From Aliiroseovarius sp. (GTDB lineage Bacteria; Pseudomonadota; Alphaproteobacteria; Rhodobacterales; Rhodobacteraceae), in the NCBI RefSeq assembly GCF_030148435.1, contig NZ_JASBTN010000038.1:1-64000 (forward strand): 64,000 nt of DNA. The letters run 5' to 3'. Numbering within the stretch: the stretch's first letter is position 1; every line of letters starts with the position of its first letter. The notes below the pieces were generated by a model. It ran no database searches. It had not been told where the DNA came from and worked only from the letters and a program-made list of their open reading frames with translations. Made by a program: the position numbers and the translations under genes. Positions 55,299-64,000 of the stretch are shown here, piece after piece.

Positions 55299-56888
55299 AT
55301 GACCGACCTGACACCCGTGCGCCGAGCGCTGATTTCCGTTTCCGACAAGACCGGGCTGACCGAGCTGGGCAAGGAACTGGAGGCCCGTGGGGTCGAAATC
55401 CTGTCGACCGGCGGCTCTGCCAAGGCGCTGCGCGACGCGGGTGTTGCGGTGAAGGACGTGTCCGAAGTCACCGAATTCCCGGAAATGATGGATGGCCGCG
55501 TCAAGACGCTGCACCCGCGTGTGCATGGCGGTCTGCTGGCGCTGCGTGACAATGCGGACCACGTCGCGGCAATGGAGGAACACGGCATCGGCGCAATCGA
55601 CCTGCTGGTGGTAAACCTCTACCCTTTCGAGGCCACCGTCGCCGCCGGCGCCGACTATGACACCTGCATCGAGAACCTCGACATCGGCGGCCCGGCGATG
55701 ATTCGCGCGGCGGCCAAGAACGCGGCCTTCGTGAACGTGATCGTGGATGTGGAAGACTACGCCAAGCTTCTGGGCGACATGGACCAGCACGGCGGTGCGA
55801 CCTGCCCGAAGTTCCGCAAGAAGCTTTCCCAGAAGGCCTATGCCCGCACCGCCGCCTATGACGCGGCCGTTTCGACCTGGATGGCCGGGCAGCTGGCGCT
55901 GGAAGCGCCCAAGCGCCGCGCCTTTGCCGGAGAGCTGAAACAGACCCTGCGCTATGGCGAGAACAGCCACCAGAAGGCAGCCTTCTACGCCGATGGGTCG
56001 AACCGCCCGGGCGTCGCCACCGCGCGTCAACTCCAGGGCAAGGAACTGTCCTACAACAACATCAATGACACCGACGCGGCCTTCGAGCTGGTCGCGGAAT
56101 TCGACCCCGCCGTGTCGCCCGCCGTGGCGATCATCAAACATGCCAACCCCTGCGGCGTGGCCGTGGGCGAAAGCCTGGTGGACGCCTACCAGAAGGCGTT
56201 TGACTGCGACCGCACAAGCGCTTTCGGCGGCATTGTCGCGCTGAATCAGCCGCTGGATGCTCAAACCGCCACCAAGATCGTCGAGATCTTTACCGAGGTG
56301 GTGATTGCCCCCGGTGCCTCGGATGAAGCCATTGAAATCTTCGCGGCCAAGAAGAACCTGCGCCTGCTGTTGACCGATGGCCTGCCGAACGTGCGCGAGC
56401 CGCTGACCGCCTACAAGCAGGTTGCGGGAGGGACGCTGGTGCAGGACAAGGATGTGGGCTACGTCGGAAAGGATGACCTGAAGGTCGTGACCCAAAAGGC
56501 CCCCACCGACGAGCAGCTGAATGACCTTCTGTTTGCCTGGAAAGTCGCCAAACATGTGAAATCCAACGCCATCGTCTACGTCAAGAACGGGGCCACCGTG
56601 GGTGTCGGCGCAGGTCAGATGAGCCGCCTGGACAGCGCCAATGTTGCCGCCGCCAAGGCCGAACGCATGGCCGCCGAACTGGGTCTGGACGAGAGCCTGG
56701 CCAAGGGCTCGGCAGTGGCGTCGGACGCGTTCTTCCCCTTCCCTGACGGGTTGCTGGAGGCCGCTGCCGCCGGTGGCACCTGCGTGATCCAACCCGGTGG
56801 CTCGATGCGCGACAAGGAAGTGATCGAAGCCGCGGACGAGGCCGGTCTGGCCATGGTCTTTACCGGCATGCGCCACTTCCGCCACTGA
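55299..56888 (+). CDS. purH: Bifunctional phosphoribosylaminoimidazolecarboxamide formyltransferase/IMP cyclohydrolase
   Basis: PurH carries out the last two steps of IMP synthesis. The 529-residue protein has the cyclohydrolase domain at the N-terminus ([45 protein letters not shown]) and the AICAR formyltransferase domain at the C-terminus ([51 protein letters not shown]). It is 23 bases behind the heparinase-fold gene and six before lspA. Confidence 0.97.
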   Translation: MTDLTPVRRALISVSDKTGLTELGKELEARGVEILSTGGSAKALRDAGVAVKDVSEVTEFPEMMDGRVKTLHPRVHGGLLALRDNADHVAAMEEHGIGAIDLLVVNLYPFEATVAAGADYDTCIENLDIGGPAMIRAAAKNAAFVNVIVDVEDYAKLLGDMDQHGGATCPKFRKKLSQKAYARTAAYDAAVSTWMAGQLALEAPKRRAFAGELKQTLRYGENSHQKAAFYADGSNRPGVATARQLQGKELSYNNINDTDAAFELVAEFDPAVSPAVAIIKHANPCGVAVGESLVDAYQKAFDCDRTSAFGGIVALNQPLDAQTATKIVEIFTEVVIAPGASDEAIEIFAAKKNLRLLLTDGLPNVREPLTAYKQVAGGTLVQDKDVGYVGKDDLKVVTQKAPTDEQLNDLLFAWKVAKHVKSNAIVYVKNGATVGVGAGQMSRLDSANVAAAKAERMAAELGLDESLAKGSAVASDAFFPFPDGLLEAAAAGGTCVIQPGGSMRDKEVIEAADEAGLAMVFTGMRHFRH

Positions 56889-56894
56889 GGTACG

Positions 56895-57362
56895 ATGAAA
56901 CACCTGAGCTTATATGCAGTTCTGGCCCTGGTCATCGACCAGGCCAGCAAACTGTGGATTCTCAAGGGCTTGAGCCTGGAAACCGTGGGCCGGATCGAGG
57001 TCTGGCCTCCGTTCCTCGTCTTTCAGATGGCGTGGAATCAGGGCATCAATTTCGGCCTGTTCGGCGGCGATGGTGCCGCCACCCGCTGGCTTCTGATCGG
57101 CGTGGCCCTGGCAATCTGTTTCTGGGTCGGGCTCTGGGTCCGGCGTGGCATGAACAGCGCAGGGCAGATCTTTGCCGGGTTGCTGATCGGCGGAGCACTG
57201 GGCAACGTGCTGGATCGGGTGATTTACGGTGCCGTGGTCGACTTTCTGAACATGTCCTGCTGCGGCTTCGCCAACCCGTTTTCCTTCAACACCGCGGATG
57301 TTTTCGTTTTCATCGGCGTCTTCGGTCTCGTCCTCTTCGGGAAGGATGAAAACGCCACGTGA
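56895..57362 (+). CDS. lspA: Lipoprotein signal peptidase (signal peptidase II)
   Basis: LspA removes signal peptides from prolipoproteins in the inner membrane. The 155-residue protein has four membrane segments and the catalytic aspartates in [15 protein letters not shown] and [11 protein letters not shown]. It is directly followed by a lipoprotein gene (DUF3035). Confidence 0.96.
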   Translation: MKHLSLYAVLALVIDQASKLWILKGLSLETVGRIEVWPPFLVFQMAWNQGINFGLFGGDGAATRWLLIGVALAICFWVGLWVRRGMNSAGQIFAGLLIGGALGNVLDRVIYGAVVDFLNMSCCGFANPFSFNTADVFVFIGVFGLVLFGKDENAT

Positions 57363-57413
57363 CCTCGTCCCGGCAATGGGGTAGAACTCGGGGAAATTGA
57401 CAAGGGAGGTTCC

Positions 57414-57947
57414 ATGCGGACCGTTCTGGGCAAAACTCTTTTGATCGTCTGTGTCCTGGCCACCGTGGGGGCCTGCAGCCGGCGCGAGCCGGACCTGTTG
57501 AATTTCGAGTCGTCGAACGTGGGCCCGGACGAGTTTTCCGTCCTGCCGACCAAACCGCTGGAAGCGCCCGAGAATTTCGCGGAGCTGCCCGCGCCGACGC
57601 CTGGCGGAACAAACCTGACCGACCCGACCCCGCGCGCCGACGCCGTGGCCGCGCTGGGAGGCAACCCCGCACGGTTGAGCAGGGGGGCGACGGCCGGGGA
57701 ATCGGCCCTGATTGCGCACGGCTCGCGCTATGGCACGGCGGGCGATATCCGCACCGTTCTGGCGGCCGAGGATCTGGAATGGCGCAAGCGCAACAACGGC
57801 CGTGTGCTTGAACGTCTGTTCAACGTGAACCTGTATTACCGCGCCTACGAGAAGATGCAGCTTGACCAGTACGCCGAACTTCAGCGCCTGCGTGCACGGG
57901 GCGTCTGGACGCCGACCGTGCCGCCGGAAGAAACTCTGGCGCGCTGA
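57414..57947 (+). CDS. DUF3035 lipoprotein
   Basis: A 177-residue lipoprotein with a signal peptide (RTVLGKTLLIVCVLATVGAC) and lipobox VGAC. The body contains DUF3035 features: PDEFSVLPTKPLEAPENFAELP and a C-terminal Arg-rich helical part (EDLEWRKRNNGRVLERLFNV). The family is alphaproteobacterial and always follows lspA or M16 genes; the function is unknown. Confidence 0.88.
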   Translation: MRTVLGKTLLIVCVLATVGACSRREPDLLNFESSNVGPDEFSVLPTKPLEAPENFAELPAPTPGGTNLTDPTPRADAVAALGGNPARLSRGATAGESALIAHGSRYGTAGDIRTVLAAEDLEWRKRNNGRVLERLFNVNLYYRAYEKMQLDQYAELQRLRARGVWTPTVPPEETLAR

Positions 57948-58058
57948 GGTGGCGGACGGTGCGCCTGCCGTCTGTTAACCCTGATCACATGATCGTTGGG
58001 CGGGGTTGAACCCTGCGCATCCGGGCACAATTCTGTCCGGCAACACGGGAGCTATTCT

Positions 58059-59399
58059 ATGAAACGACTTCTGTCCCTCGCGGCGTCCCTGGCCGCCGTG
58101 CTGACCAACCCGGCCCTGGCGCGGGAGGTCACGGATTTCACCCTGGACAACGGCATGCAGGTGGTGGTGATCGAGGATCACCGCGCCCCGGTCGTGGTCA
58201 ACATGGTCTGGTACCGGGTTGGTGCCGCCGACGAAGCGTCCGGAAAATCGGGTATCGCGCATTTCTTCGAACACCTGATGTTCAAGGCGACCGACGAGCT
58301 GGAAAGCGGCGAGCTGTCGCGTATCGTCGAGGCCAACGGCGGCTCGGACAATGCCTTTACCAGCCAGGATTATACCGCCTATTTCCAGCGCGTCGCGGCG
58401 GACCGGCTGGAACTGATGATGCAGATGGAAGCGGACCGGATGCGCGACCTGACGCTGACCGAGGAAGAGGTTGCGACCGAACGCAACGTGATCCTTGAAG
58501 AACGCGCGACCCGGACCGACAGCGACCCCGGCGCGCTGTTTCGCGAGCAGATGAACGCGGCGGCCTATCTGAACCATCCCTACGGCGTACCGATCATTGG
58601 CTGGCGGCATGAGATTGAACAGCTGGACTATGCCGACGCCCTGTCCTTCTATCGAACCTATTACGCGCCCAACAACGCCATCGCGGTGATCGCCGGTGAC
58701 GTGGACCCCGAAGAGGTCCGCGCCCTGGCCGAAAAGTATTACGGCGTGTTGGAGCCCAGCCCGGACCTGCCCGAGAGGGCGCGCCCGCAGGAGCCTCCGC
58801 AGCTGGCCGAGCGCCGCCTCAGTTTCTCGGACCCGCGGGTCGGGCGGCCCTATCTGGTGCGCCGCTACCAGGCACCGGAGCGGGATCCGGGGGATCAGGA
58901 AACCGCCGCCGCGCTGGTCTACCTGGCGGAAATCCTGGGAGGCGAGGGGGCGACCTCGGTGCTGGGCCGGGCGCTGCAGTTCGAGAATCCGAAAGCGGTC
59001 TTTACCTCGGCGGGCTACCGGGGCACCTCGTTGGATGATGCCAGCTTCAGCCTGGTCGCCGCGCCGGTGGACGGGATCAGCCTGGAAGAGATGGAGGCGG
59101 CGATGGACGCGGTCATTGCCGGGTTCTTCGAGACCGGCATCGACCCGGAGCAATTCTCCCGCCTGAAGATGCAGCTGCGCGCCTCCGAGATTTATGAACA
59201 GGACAATGTACAGACCCTGGCCGATGAATACGGGCGCAGCCTGACCTCGGGCCTGACGCTGGAGGATGTCGCCGCCTGGCCGGACGTGCTGCAGGCCGTC
59301 ACCGAAGAAGAGGTGATGGAGGCCGCGCGCATGGTGTTCGATCGCCGCCGGTCGGTGACTGGTTTCGTGCGGCCCGAGAATGGGGAGATGACCCAATGA
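58059..59399 (+). CDS. M16 family zinc metallopeptidase (active subunit)
   Basis: The 446-residue protein has a signal peptide (KRLLSLAASLAAVLTNPALA) and the M16 zinc motif HFFEHLMF (HxxEH), with a downstream glutamate in ERNVILEERATRTD. It therefore looks catalytically competent and periplasmic. The start at 58059 gives the signal peptide; the frame begins earlier. It is coupled to the next M16 gene by a 4-bp overlap. Confidence 0.93.
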   Translation: MKRLLSLAASLAAVLTNPALAREVTDFTLDNGMQVVVIEDHRAPVVVNMVWYRVGAADEASGKSGIAHFFEHLMFKATDELESGELSRIVEANGGSDNAFTSQDYTAYFQRVAADRLELMMQMEADRMRDLTLTEEEVATERNVILEERATRTDSDPGALFREQMNAAAYLNHPYGVPIIGWRHEIEQLDYADALSFYRTYYAPNNAIAVIAGDVDPEEVRALAEKYYGVLEPSPDLPERARPQEPPQLAERRLSFSDPRVGRPYLVRRYQAPERDPGDQETAAALVYLAEILGGEGATSVLGRALQFENPKAVFTSAGYRGTSLDDASFSLVAAPVDGISLEEMEAAMDAVIAGFFETGIDPEQFSRLKMQLRASEIYEQDNVQTLADEYGRSLTSGLTLEDVAAWPDVLQAVTEEEVMEAARMVFDRRRSVTGFVRPENGEMTQ

Positions 59400-60712
59400 A
59401 CCGCCTGACCCTGACCCTGTCGACCCTGCTTCTGGCCCTGTTCGCGGCGCTGCCCGCCCGGGCCGAGGTGAAAATCCAGGAGGTGACATCCCCGGGCGGT
59501 CTCACGGCCTGGCTGGTCGAGGAACCTTCGCTGCCCTTTCTGTCCCTGGAGATCCGGTTTCGCGGTGGGGCCTCGTTGGATCTGCCCGGAAAACGCGGGG
59601 CAACCAACCTGATGGCGGCGCTGATCGAGGAAGGCGCGGGCGAGCTGGATGCACGGAGCTTTGCCGAGGCGCGCGACGGGCTCGCGGCCTCCTACCGGTT
59701 CGATGTGTATGACGATGCACTGTCGGTCTCTGCCCGGTTCCTGACGGAAAACCGTGATGCGGCGGTGGCGCTGCTACGCTCCGCCCTGACCGCGCCGAGG
59801 TTCGACCAGGCTGCCATCGACCGTGTGCGCGGCCAGGTTCTGTCGAACCTGCAATCCCGCGCAACCGACCCGATGGAAATCCTGGGCGAGGCCGCCGACC
59901 GGCTGGCCTTCGGCGACCATCCCTATGGCAGCTACCAGGGGGGCACCGTGGAAAGCGTTACCGCCCTGACCCGTGACGATGTCATCGCGGCTTTCAAGGG
60001 CGCCGTAGCACGCGACCGCATCTACCTGGGGGCGGTGGGTGACATTACCGCCGAGGAACTGGGTCTGCTGCTGGATGAGCTGTTCGCGGGCCTGCCCGAA
60101 ACCGGAGCGCCGATCCCCGCGCCCGTGCCCTATGGCCTACCCAAGGGCGGCGTCACGGTCATCCCTTTCGATACTCCGCAATCCATCGCCCGCTTTGCCC
60201 ACACCGGCATTACCCGCGACGACCCGGATTTCTTCGCCGCCTATGTGTTGAACGAGATTCTGGGCGGCGGCGGCTTCAATTCGCGGCTGATGGACGAGGT
60301 GCGCGAGAAGCGCGGGTTGACCTATGGCATTTCCACCTACCTCGTGGCGAAGGATCTGAGCGAATATGTGACCGGGCAGGTCTCGTCGCAAAATGCGACC
60401 ATGGGCGAGGTCGTCGATGTGGTCCGCGCCGAATGGCGGAAGATCGCGACCGAGGGCATCACGGCCGAGGAGCTCTCTGCCGCGCAGACCTATCTGACCG
60501 GGGCCTATCCGCTGCGCTTTGACGGCAACGGGCCGATTGCCCGCATCCTGGTGGGCATGCAGATGGATGACCTGGGCATTGATTACATCGCCACGCGCAA
60601 CGACAAGATCCGTGCCATCACGCTTGAGGACATCAACCGTGTGGCGGCTCGGATCTATGACCCGGACGCGCTGCATTTCGTCATTGTCGGCCAGCCTGAA
60701 GGGGTGGAATGA
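59396..60712 (+). CDS. M16 family peptidase-like protein (inactive partner)
   Basis: The 438-residue protein has a signal peptide ([20 protein letters not shown]) and the M16 fold ([30 protein letters not shown]), but the HxxEH zinc motif is absent. This matches the two-subunit M16B arrangement, in which one subunit supplies the zinc site and the other a substrate-binding Arg/Tyr pair. [10 protein letters not shown]-type residues ([13 protein letters not shown]) are present. The gene starts on the stop of its partner (ATGA). Confidence 0.92.
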   Translation: MNRLTLTLSTLLLALFAALPARAEVKIQEVTSPGGLTAWLVEEPSLPFLSLEIRFRGGASLDLPGKRGATNLMAALIEEGAGELDARSFAEARDGLAASYRFDVYDDALSVSARFLTENRDAAVALLRSALTAPRFDQAAIDRVRGQVLSNLQSRATDPMEILGEAADRLAFGDHPYGSYQGGTVESVTALTRDDVIAAFKGAVARDRIYLGAVGDITAEELGLLLDELFAGLPETGAPIPAPVPYGLPKGGVTVIPFDTPQSIARFAHTGITRDDPDFFAAYVLNEILGGGGFNSRLMDEVREKRGLTYGISTYLVAKDLSEYVTGQVSSQNATMGEVVDVVRAEWRKIATEGITAEELSAAQTYLTGAYPLRFDGNGPIARILVGMQMDDLGIDYIATRNDKIRAITLEDINRVAARIYDPDALHFVIVGQPEGVE

Positions 60713-60809
60713 CCCGCCTGTGACCGCCACTGCCCGGCCCTGTGCCGGGTGGTGGATTGTCCCGTTTTTTCATGGCAGAATCGGCGCGGAACGTGCTAGG
60801 TTTTGTGTT

Positions 60810-62684
60810 ATGCACGAACCAGACCCCCAAATGAGCGGTTATCCACAGGGCGACCGCCCCATTATCCGACAACTGGACGATGCCGCGATCAACCGGATTG
60901 CGGCGGGTGAAGTGGTGGAACGCCCGGCCTCCGCCGTGAAGGAGCTGGTGGAGAACGCCCTGGACGCGGGCGCCAGCCGGGTGGAGGTCTGTTACGCCGA
61001 TGGCGGCAAGACGCTGATCCGGGTGACGGACAATGGCTGCGGCATAGCCGCCGGGGATCTGCCGCTGGCCCTGTCACGCCATGCGACCTCGAAGATCGAC
61101 GGCTCGGACCTGCTGAACATTCACACCTTCGGGTTCCGGGGCGAGGCGCTGCCCAGTCTGGGCGCGGTCGGCCGGCTGTCGATCACCTCGCGAATTCCCG
61201 GTGCCGAAGCGGCCGTGATTCGCGTCGCGGGCGGCAAGATGGAGCCGGCAAAGCCCGCCGCCCTGTCCGAAGGCACGGTGGTCGAACTGCGCGACCTTTT
61301 CTTTGCCACCCCGGCGCGGTTGAAGTTCCTGCGCACCGACCGGGCCGAGGCCCAGGCGATCACCGATGTGGTCAAGCGTCTGGCGATGGCGGAACCGCAT
61401 GTGGGCTTCGTTCTGCGCGACGTGTCCAGCGGCGGCGAAGGGCGGATCACCTTCCGCGCGGACCCGGAAACCGGAGATATGTTCGATGCGCTGCATGGGC
61501 GGCTGGCGACGATCCTGGGCCAGGAGTTCGCCGAGAATGCCCTGGCGATCGACGCCACCCGCGAGGGGCTTCGCCTGACCGGATATGCCGCGCTGCCGAC
61601 CTATTCGCGCGGCGCGGCGGTGGCGCAGTTCCTGTTCGTCAATGGCCGTCCGGTGAAGGACAAGCTGCTGACCGGGGCCCTGCGCGCGGCCTATTTCGAT
61701 TTCCTGTCCCGCGACCGCCACCCGGCGGCGGCGCTTTTCGTGTCCTGCGATCCGCACCTGGTCGATGTGAACGTGCATCCGGCGAAATCCGAGGTGCGTT
61801 TCCGCGAGCCCGGCGTGGCGCGAGGCCTGATCGTTTCCGGCCTGCGCCATGCGCTGGCGAATGCGGGCCACCGCGCGTCGACCACCGTGGCCGGTGCGAC
61901 CCTGGGGGCGATGCGACCAGAACCCACGGCGGGCACCGCGCCGCGCGTCTACCAGATGGACCGCCCTTCGCCCGGCGCCCTGCGCATGTCCTACCAGGCG
62001 CAGGCTCCCCTTCCGGATGCGCCGGGTTTCGCCGAAATCTCGACCCCTTCGGCCCGGTTCGACCCGGTCGTGGAAGAGCCCGAAGCCCTTCAGCCCGTCG
62101 AGGCCCTGCCGCTGGGCGCCGCCCGCGCGCAGCTGCATGAAAACTACATCATCGCCCAGACCGAGACCGGCATCGTCATCGTCGATCAGCACGCGGCCCA
62201 CGAACGGCTGGTCTACGAAAAGCTGAAACGCCAGATGGCCGAAAACGGCGTGGCCAGCCAGGCGCTGCTGATCCCGGAGATTGTTGAACTGTCCGCCGGT
62301 GACACCGCGCGGCTGCTGGAGGTGGCGGACGACCTCGCCATGCTGGGTCTGATGATCGAACCCTTCGGCGGATCGGCGATAGCCGTGCGCGAGACCCCGG
62401 CAATCCTGGGCGAGGTGAACGCCGGAGACATGATCCGCGACGTGCTGGACGAACTGGCCGATCTGGGCGACAGCCAGACCGTTCAGGCCCGAATCGAGGC
62501 GGTGCTGAGCCGCGTTGCCTGCCATGGCTCGGTCCGCTCGGGCCGCTGGATGCGCGCTGAAGAGATGAACGCGCTTCTGCGCGAGATGGAGGCAACACCC
62601 CATTCCGGCCAGTGCAACCACGGGCGGCCCACCTATGTGGAGTTGAAACTGGCGGATATCGAACGGCTGTTCGGGCGCACATGA
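60810..62684 (+). CDS. mutL: DNA mismatch repair protein MutL
   Basis: MutL couples mismatch recognition by MutS to strand removal. The 624-residue protein has the GHKL ATPase motifs [33 protein letters not shown] and [11 protein letters not shown], and the C-terminal endonuclease motifs [20 protein letters not shown] and CNHGRPTY, so it is likely an endonuclease-active MutL, unlike E. coli. ATG 60831 is an alternative start. It overlaps rmuC by four bases. Confidence 0.97.
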   Translation: MHEPDPQMSGYPQGDRPIIRQLDDAAINRIAAGEVVERPASAVKELVENALDAGASRVEVCYADGGKTLIRVTDNGCGIAAGDLPLALSRHATSKIDGSDLLNIHTFGFRGEALPSLGAVGRLSITSRIPGAEAAVIRVAGGKMEPAKPAALSEGTVVELRDLFFATPARLKFLRTDRAEAQAITDVVKRLAMAEPHVGFVLRDVSSGGEGRITFRADPETGDMFDALHGRLATILGQEFAENALAIDATREGLRLTGYAALPTYSRGAAVAQFLFVNGRPVKDKLLTGALRAAYFDFLSRDRHPAAALFVSCDPHLVDVNVHPAKSEVRFREPGVARGLIVSGLRHALANAGHRASTTVAGATLGAMRPEPTAGTAPRVYQMDRPSPGALRMSYQAQAPLPDAPGFAEISTPSARFDPVVEEPEALQPVEALPLGAARAQLHENYIIAQTETGIVIVDQHAAHERLVYEKLKRQMAENGVASQALLIPEIVELSAGDTARLLEVADDLAMLGLMIEPFGGSAIAVRETPAILGEVNAGDMIRDVLDELADLGDSQTVQARIEAVLSRVACHGSVRSGRWMRAEEMNALLREMEATPHSGQCNHGRPTYVELKLADIERLFGRT

Positions 62685-63901
62685 TCCAGATCGGCACACA
62701 GGAGATCACCTTCGAACAGCTGGCGCTGGCGGGGGGCGCATTGGCGGTTCTGCTGCTGTTGCTGGTGCTGCGCCGGGCGGGACGCTCGGCCCGGGTGGCG
62801 GAGGACCTGGCGGGGCAGATCGGCGGGCTCGGCCAGGCGGTGCAGGTGCTGGCGCAGGGGCAGGACCAGCTTTCGGGCGGGTTGCGCAATGTCTCGGACG
62901 CCCAGACCACCGGCCAGGCGCAGATGATCCAGACCATGGAAACGCGGCTGGCCCAGGTGCAGAGCCAGATGAACGACCGGCTGCATGAAAACGCCCTGCG
63001 CTCCGCGCGGTCGCTTGCCGAGATGCAGGAGCGCATGGCCGAGAACCTGCAAGGTTCCGCGGTGAAAACCACGCAAAGCCTGACCCAGTTGCAGGAGCGG
63101 CTCGCGGTGATCGACAAGGCGCAGGAAAAGATCACCCGCCTGTCGGGCGACGTTCTGTCCCTGCAGGACATCCTGTCGAACAAGCAGACGCGGGGCGCCT
63201 TCGGGGAAATCCAGCTCAATGACATCGTCTCGAAGGCGCTGCCGGCCGACAGCTATGCGCTGCAGGCGACTCTGTCGAACGGCAAGCGGGCGGACTGCCT
63301 GATCCACCTGCCCAACCCGCCCGGGCCGATCGTGATTGACGCGAAGTTCCCGTTGGAGGCCTATGAAGCCCTGCGCGCCGCCGAGGGCCCGGCCCAGATG
63401 CAGGAGGCCGCGCGGGCGATGAAAACCTCGGTGCGCAAGCACATCAAGGACATTTCCGGGAAATACATTCTGGAAGGTGAAACCGCCGAAGGCGCGCTGA
63501 TGTTCCTGCCGTCGGAAGCGGTCTATGCCGAGCTGCACGCAAATTTTCCCGAACTGGTACGCGAGGGGTTTGCCGCGCGGGTCTGGATCGTCTCGCCCAC
63601 CACATGCATGGCAACGCTGAACACGATGCGGGCGATCCTGAAAGATGCGCGAATGCGCGAACAGGCGGGGGCGATCCGCAAGGAATTGGCCCTGCTGTCG
63701 GCGGATGTCGGGCGGCTGGGGGATCGGGTCGAAAACCTGGATCGGCATTTCCACCAGGCGTCGAAGGATATCTCGGACATCAAGATTTCTGCCGAGAAGG
63801 CCGGGCGGCGGGCGCAGCGTCTGGACAATTTCGACTTTGAAGAACTGGCACCGGATGCGGGTGCCGAGGTTGTGCCGCTGGCCAGGTCCGATAACGAATA
63901 G
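62681..63901 (+). CDS. rmuC: DNA recombination protein RmuC
   Basis: The 406-residue protein has an N-terminal membrane-like segment ([21 protein letters not shown]), a long coiled coil, and the RmuC nuclease-like domain ([50 protein letters not shown]). RmuC limits DNA inversions in E. coli and is related to restriction-type nuclease folds. It starts on the mutL stop (ATGA), a pairing that suggests shared expression with mismatch repair. Confidence 0.93.
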   Translation: MIQIGTQEITFEQLALAGGALAVLLLLLVLRRAGRSARVAEDLAGQIGGLGQAVQVLAQGQDQLSGGLRNVSDAQTTGQAQMIQTMETRLAQVQSQMNDRLHENALRSARSLAEMQERMAENLQGSAVKTTQSLTQLQERLAVIDKAQEKITRLSGDVLSLQDILSNKQTRGAFGEIQLNDIVSKALPADSYALQATLSNGKRADCLIHLPNPPGPIVIDAKFPLEAYEALRAAEGPAQMQEAARAMKTSVRKHIKDISGKYILEGETAEGALMFLPSEAVYAELHANFPELVREGFAARVWIVSPTTCMATLNTMRAILKDARMREQAGAIRKELALLSADVGRLGDRVENLDRHFHQASKDISDIKISAEKAGRRAQRLDNFDFEELAPDAGAEVVPLARSDNE

Positions 63902-63968
63902 GCCTTCCCCTTGGCCCGTGGCTTTGGCAAGATGAGGTCGCCCAAGTGCAGAAGAAGGATCGGAAAAG

Positions 63969-64000
63969 ATGCTGGAAATCAGCCCCCGCAAAGTGGCCCG
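63969..64000 (+). CDS. Start of a probable DUF3775 protein (truncated by window end)
   Basis: An ATG at 63969, preceded by AAGAAGGA, opens LEISPRKVA before the window ends. This start resembles DUF3775 proteins, which follow rmuC in several Rhodobacteraceae in my recollection. With ten codons visible, the call is tentative. Confidence 0.4.
   Translation, partial: MLEISPRKVA

Noticed and set aside
61074-62699. 541-residue minus-strand frame opposite mutL
   Set aside because: Shadow of mutL; composition dominated by Arg, His and Gln.

Overview
The window is a GC-rich chromosomal segment from an alphaproteobacterium, most likely a member of the Rhodobacteraceae (Roseobacter group). This rests on recognised families and gene order, not on a search: a TrcR (DUF1013) regulator, DUF3035, SdhAF4 and IalB-type proteins, the NusB-fused RsmB upstream of purH-lspA, the serC-serA pair with a structured serC leader, Hint-domain surface proteins, and short GGGATATTT-type intergenic repeats. 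I see no rRNA, tRNA, CRISPR array, insertion sequence or prophage. Almost all of the window is ordinary core genome with a few accessory patches.

Layout. 1-6300: end of a penicillin-binding protein 1C gene, trcR, a secreted RNase T2, then gpmI, an EnvC-like factor and the S41 protease ctpA as one plus-strand unit. 6400-9315: a tightly overlapped minus-strand unit (metallo-beta-lactamase-fold protein, thioredoxin-like protein, phosphoglycolate phosphatase) behind rpe, with a large perfect palindrome in front of the MBL gene. 9400-13100: dnaE2 lacking its C-terminal domain, and rppH. 13300-18934: rhodanese protein, then the minus-strand series dapE, glycosyltransferase-like gene, rnr and an MltB-type transglycosylase. 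19200-24742: two tandem Hint proteins, a lipoprotein, a HAD phosphatase and small genes, and dapB. 24829-35156: rbfA, truB, rpsO and pnp, the usual translation and RNA-decay cluster, here split by a glycosidase gene, deoA, a DUF1643 gene, an RTX protein, a DUF5665 gene and about 0.8 kb without a recognisable gene.

35300-43478: a metallophosphatase, an SDR gene divergent from an AraC-type regulator, and the whole phosphorylated serine pathway (serA, serC, serB) with a GH104-like lysozyme gene between serC and serB. 43863-51125: an ArsR/SRPBCC/YCII operon with a clear operator, an asparaginase, an IalB protein, rlmN, two very small genes (one a ribbon-helix-helix protein), a LOG-family hydrolase, a GntR regulator and dapD. 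51191-64000: a membrane protein, sdhAF4, rsmB, a heparinase-fold protein, purH, lspA, a DUF3035 lipoprotein, two M16 peptidases, mutL, rmuC and the first codons of a probable DUF3775 gene.

Themes. Cell-envelope turnover and export recur (PBP1C, EnvC, CtpA, transglycosylase, GH104, LspA, M16 pair), as do RNA maturation and decay (RppH, RNase R, PNPase, RbfA, TruB, RlmN, RsmB, RNase T2) and lysine/peptidoglycan precursor synthesis (dapB, dapD, dapE). The observations most worth following are the 13-bp-arm palindrome upstream of an MBL protein with a degenerate metal motif, the truncated dnaE2 with a near-consensus LexA box, the tandem Hint proteins in which one copy has lost its nucleophile, the phased CtrA-like half-sites, and small genes at 23725-23865 and 48029-48181.
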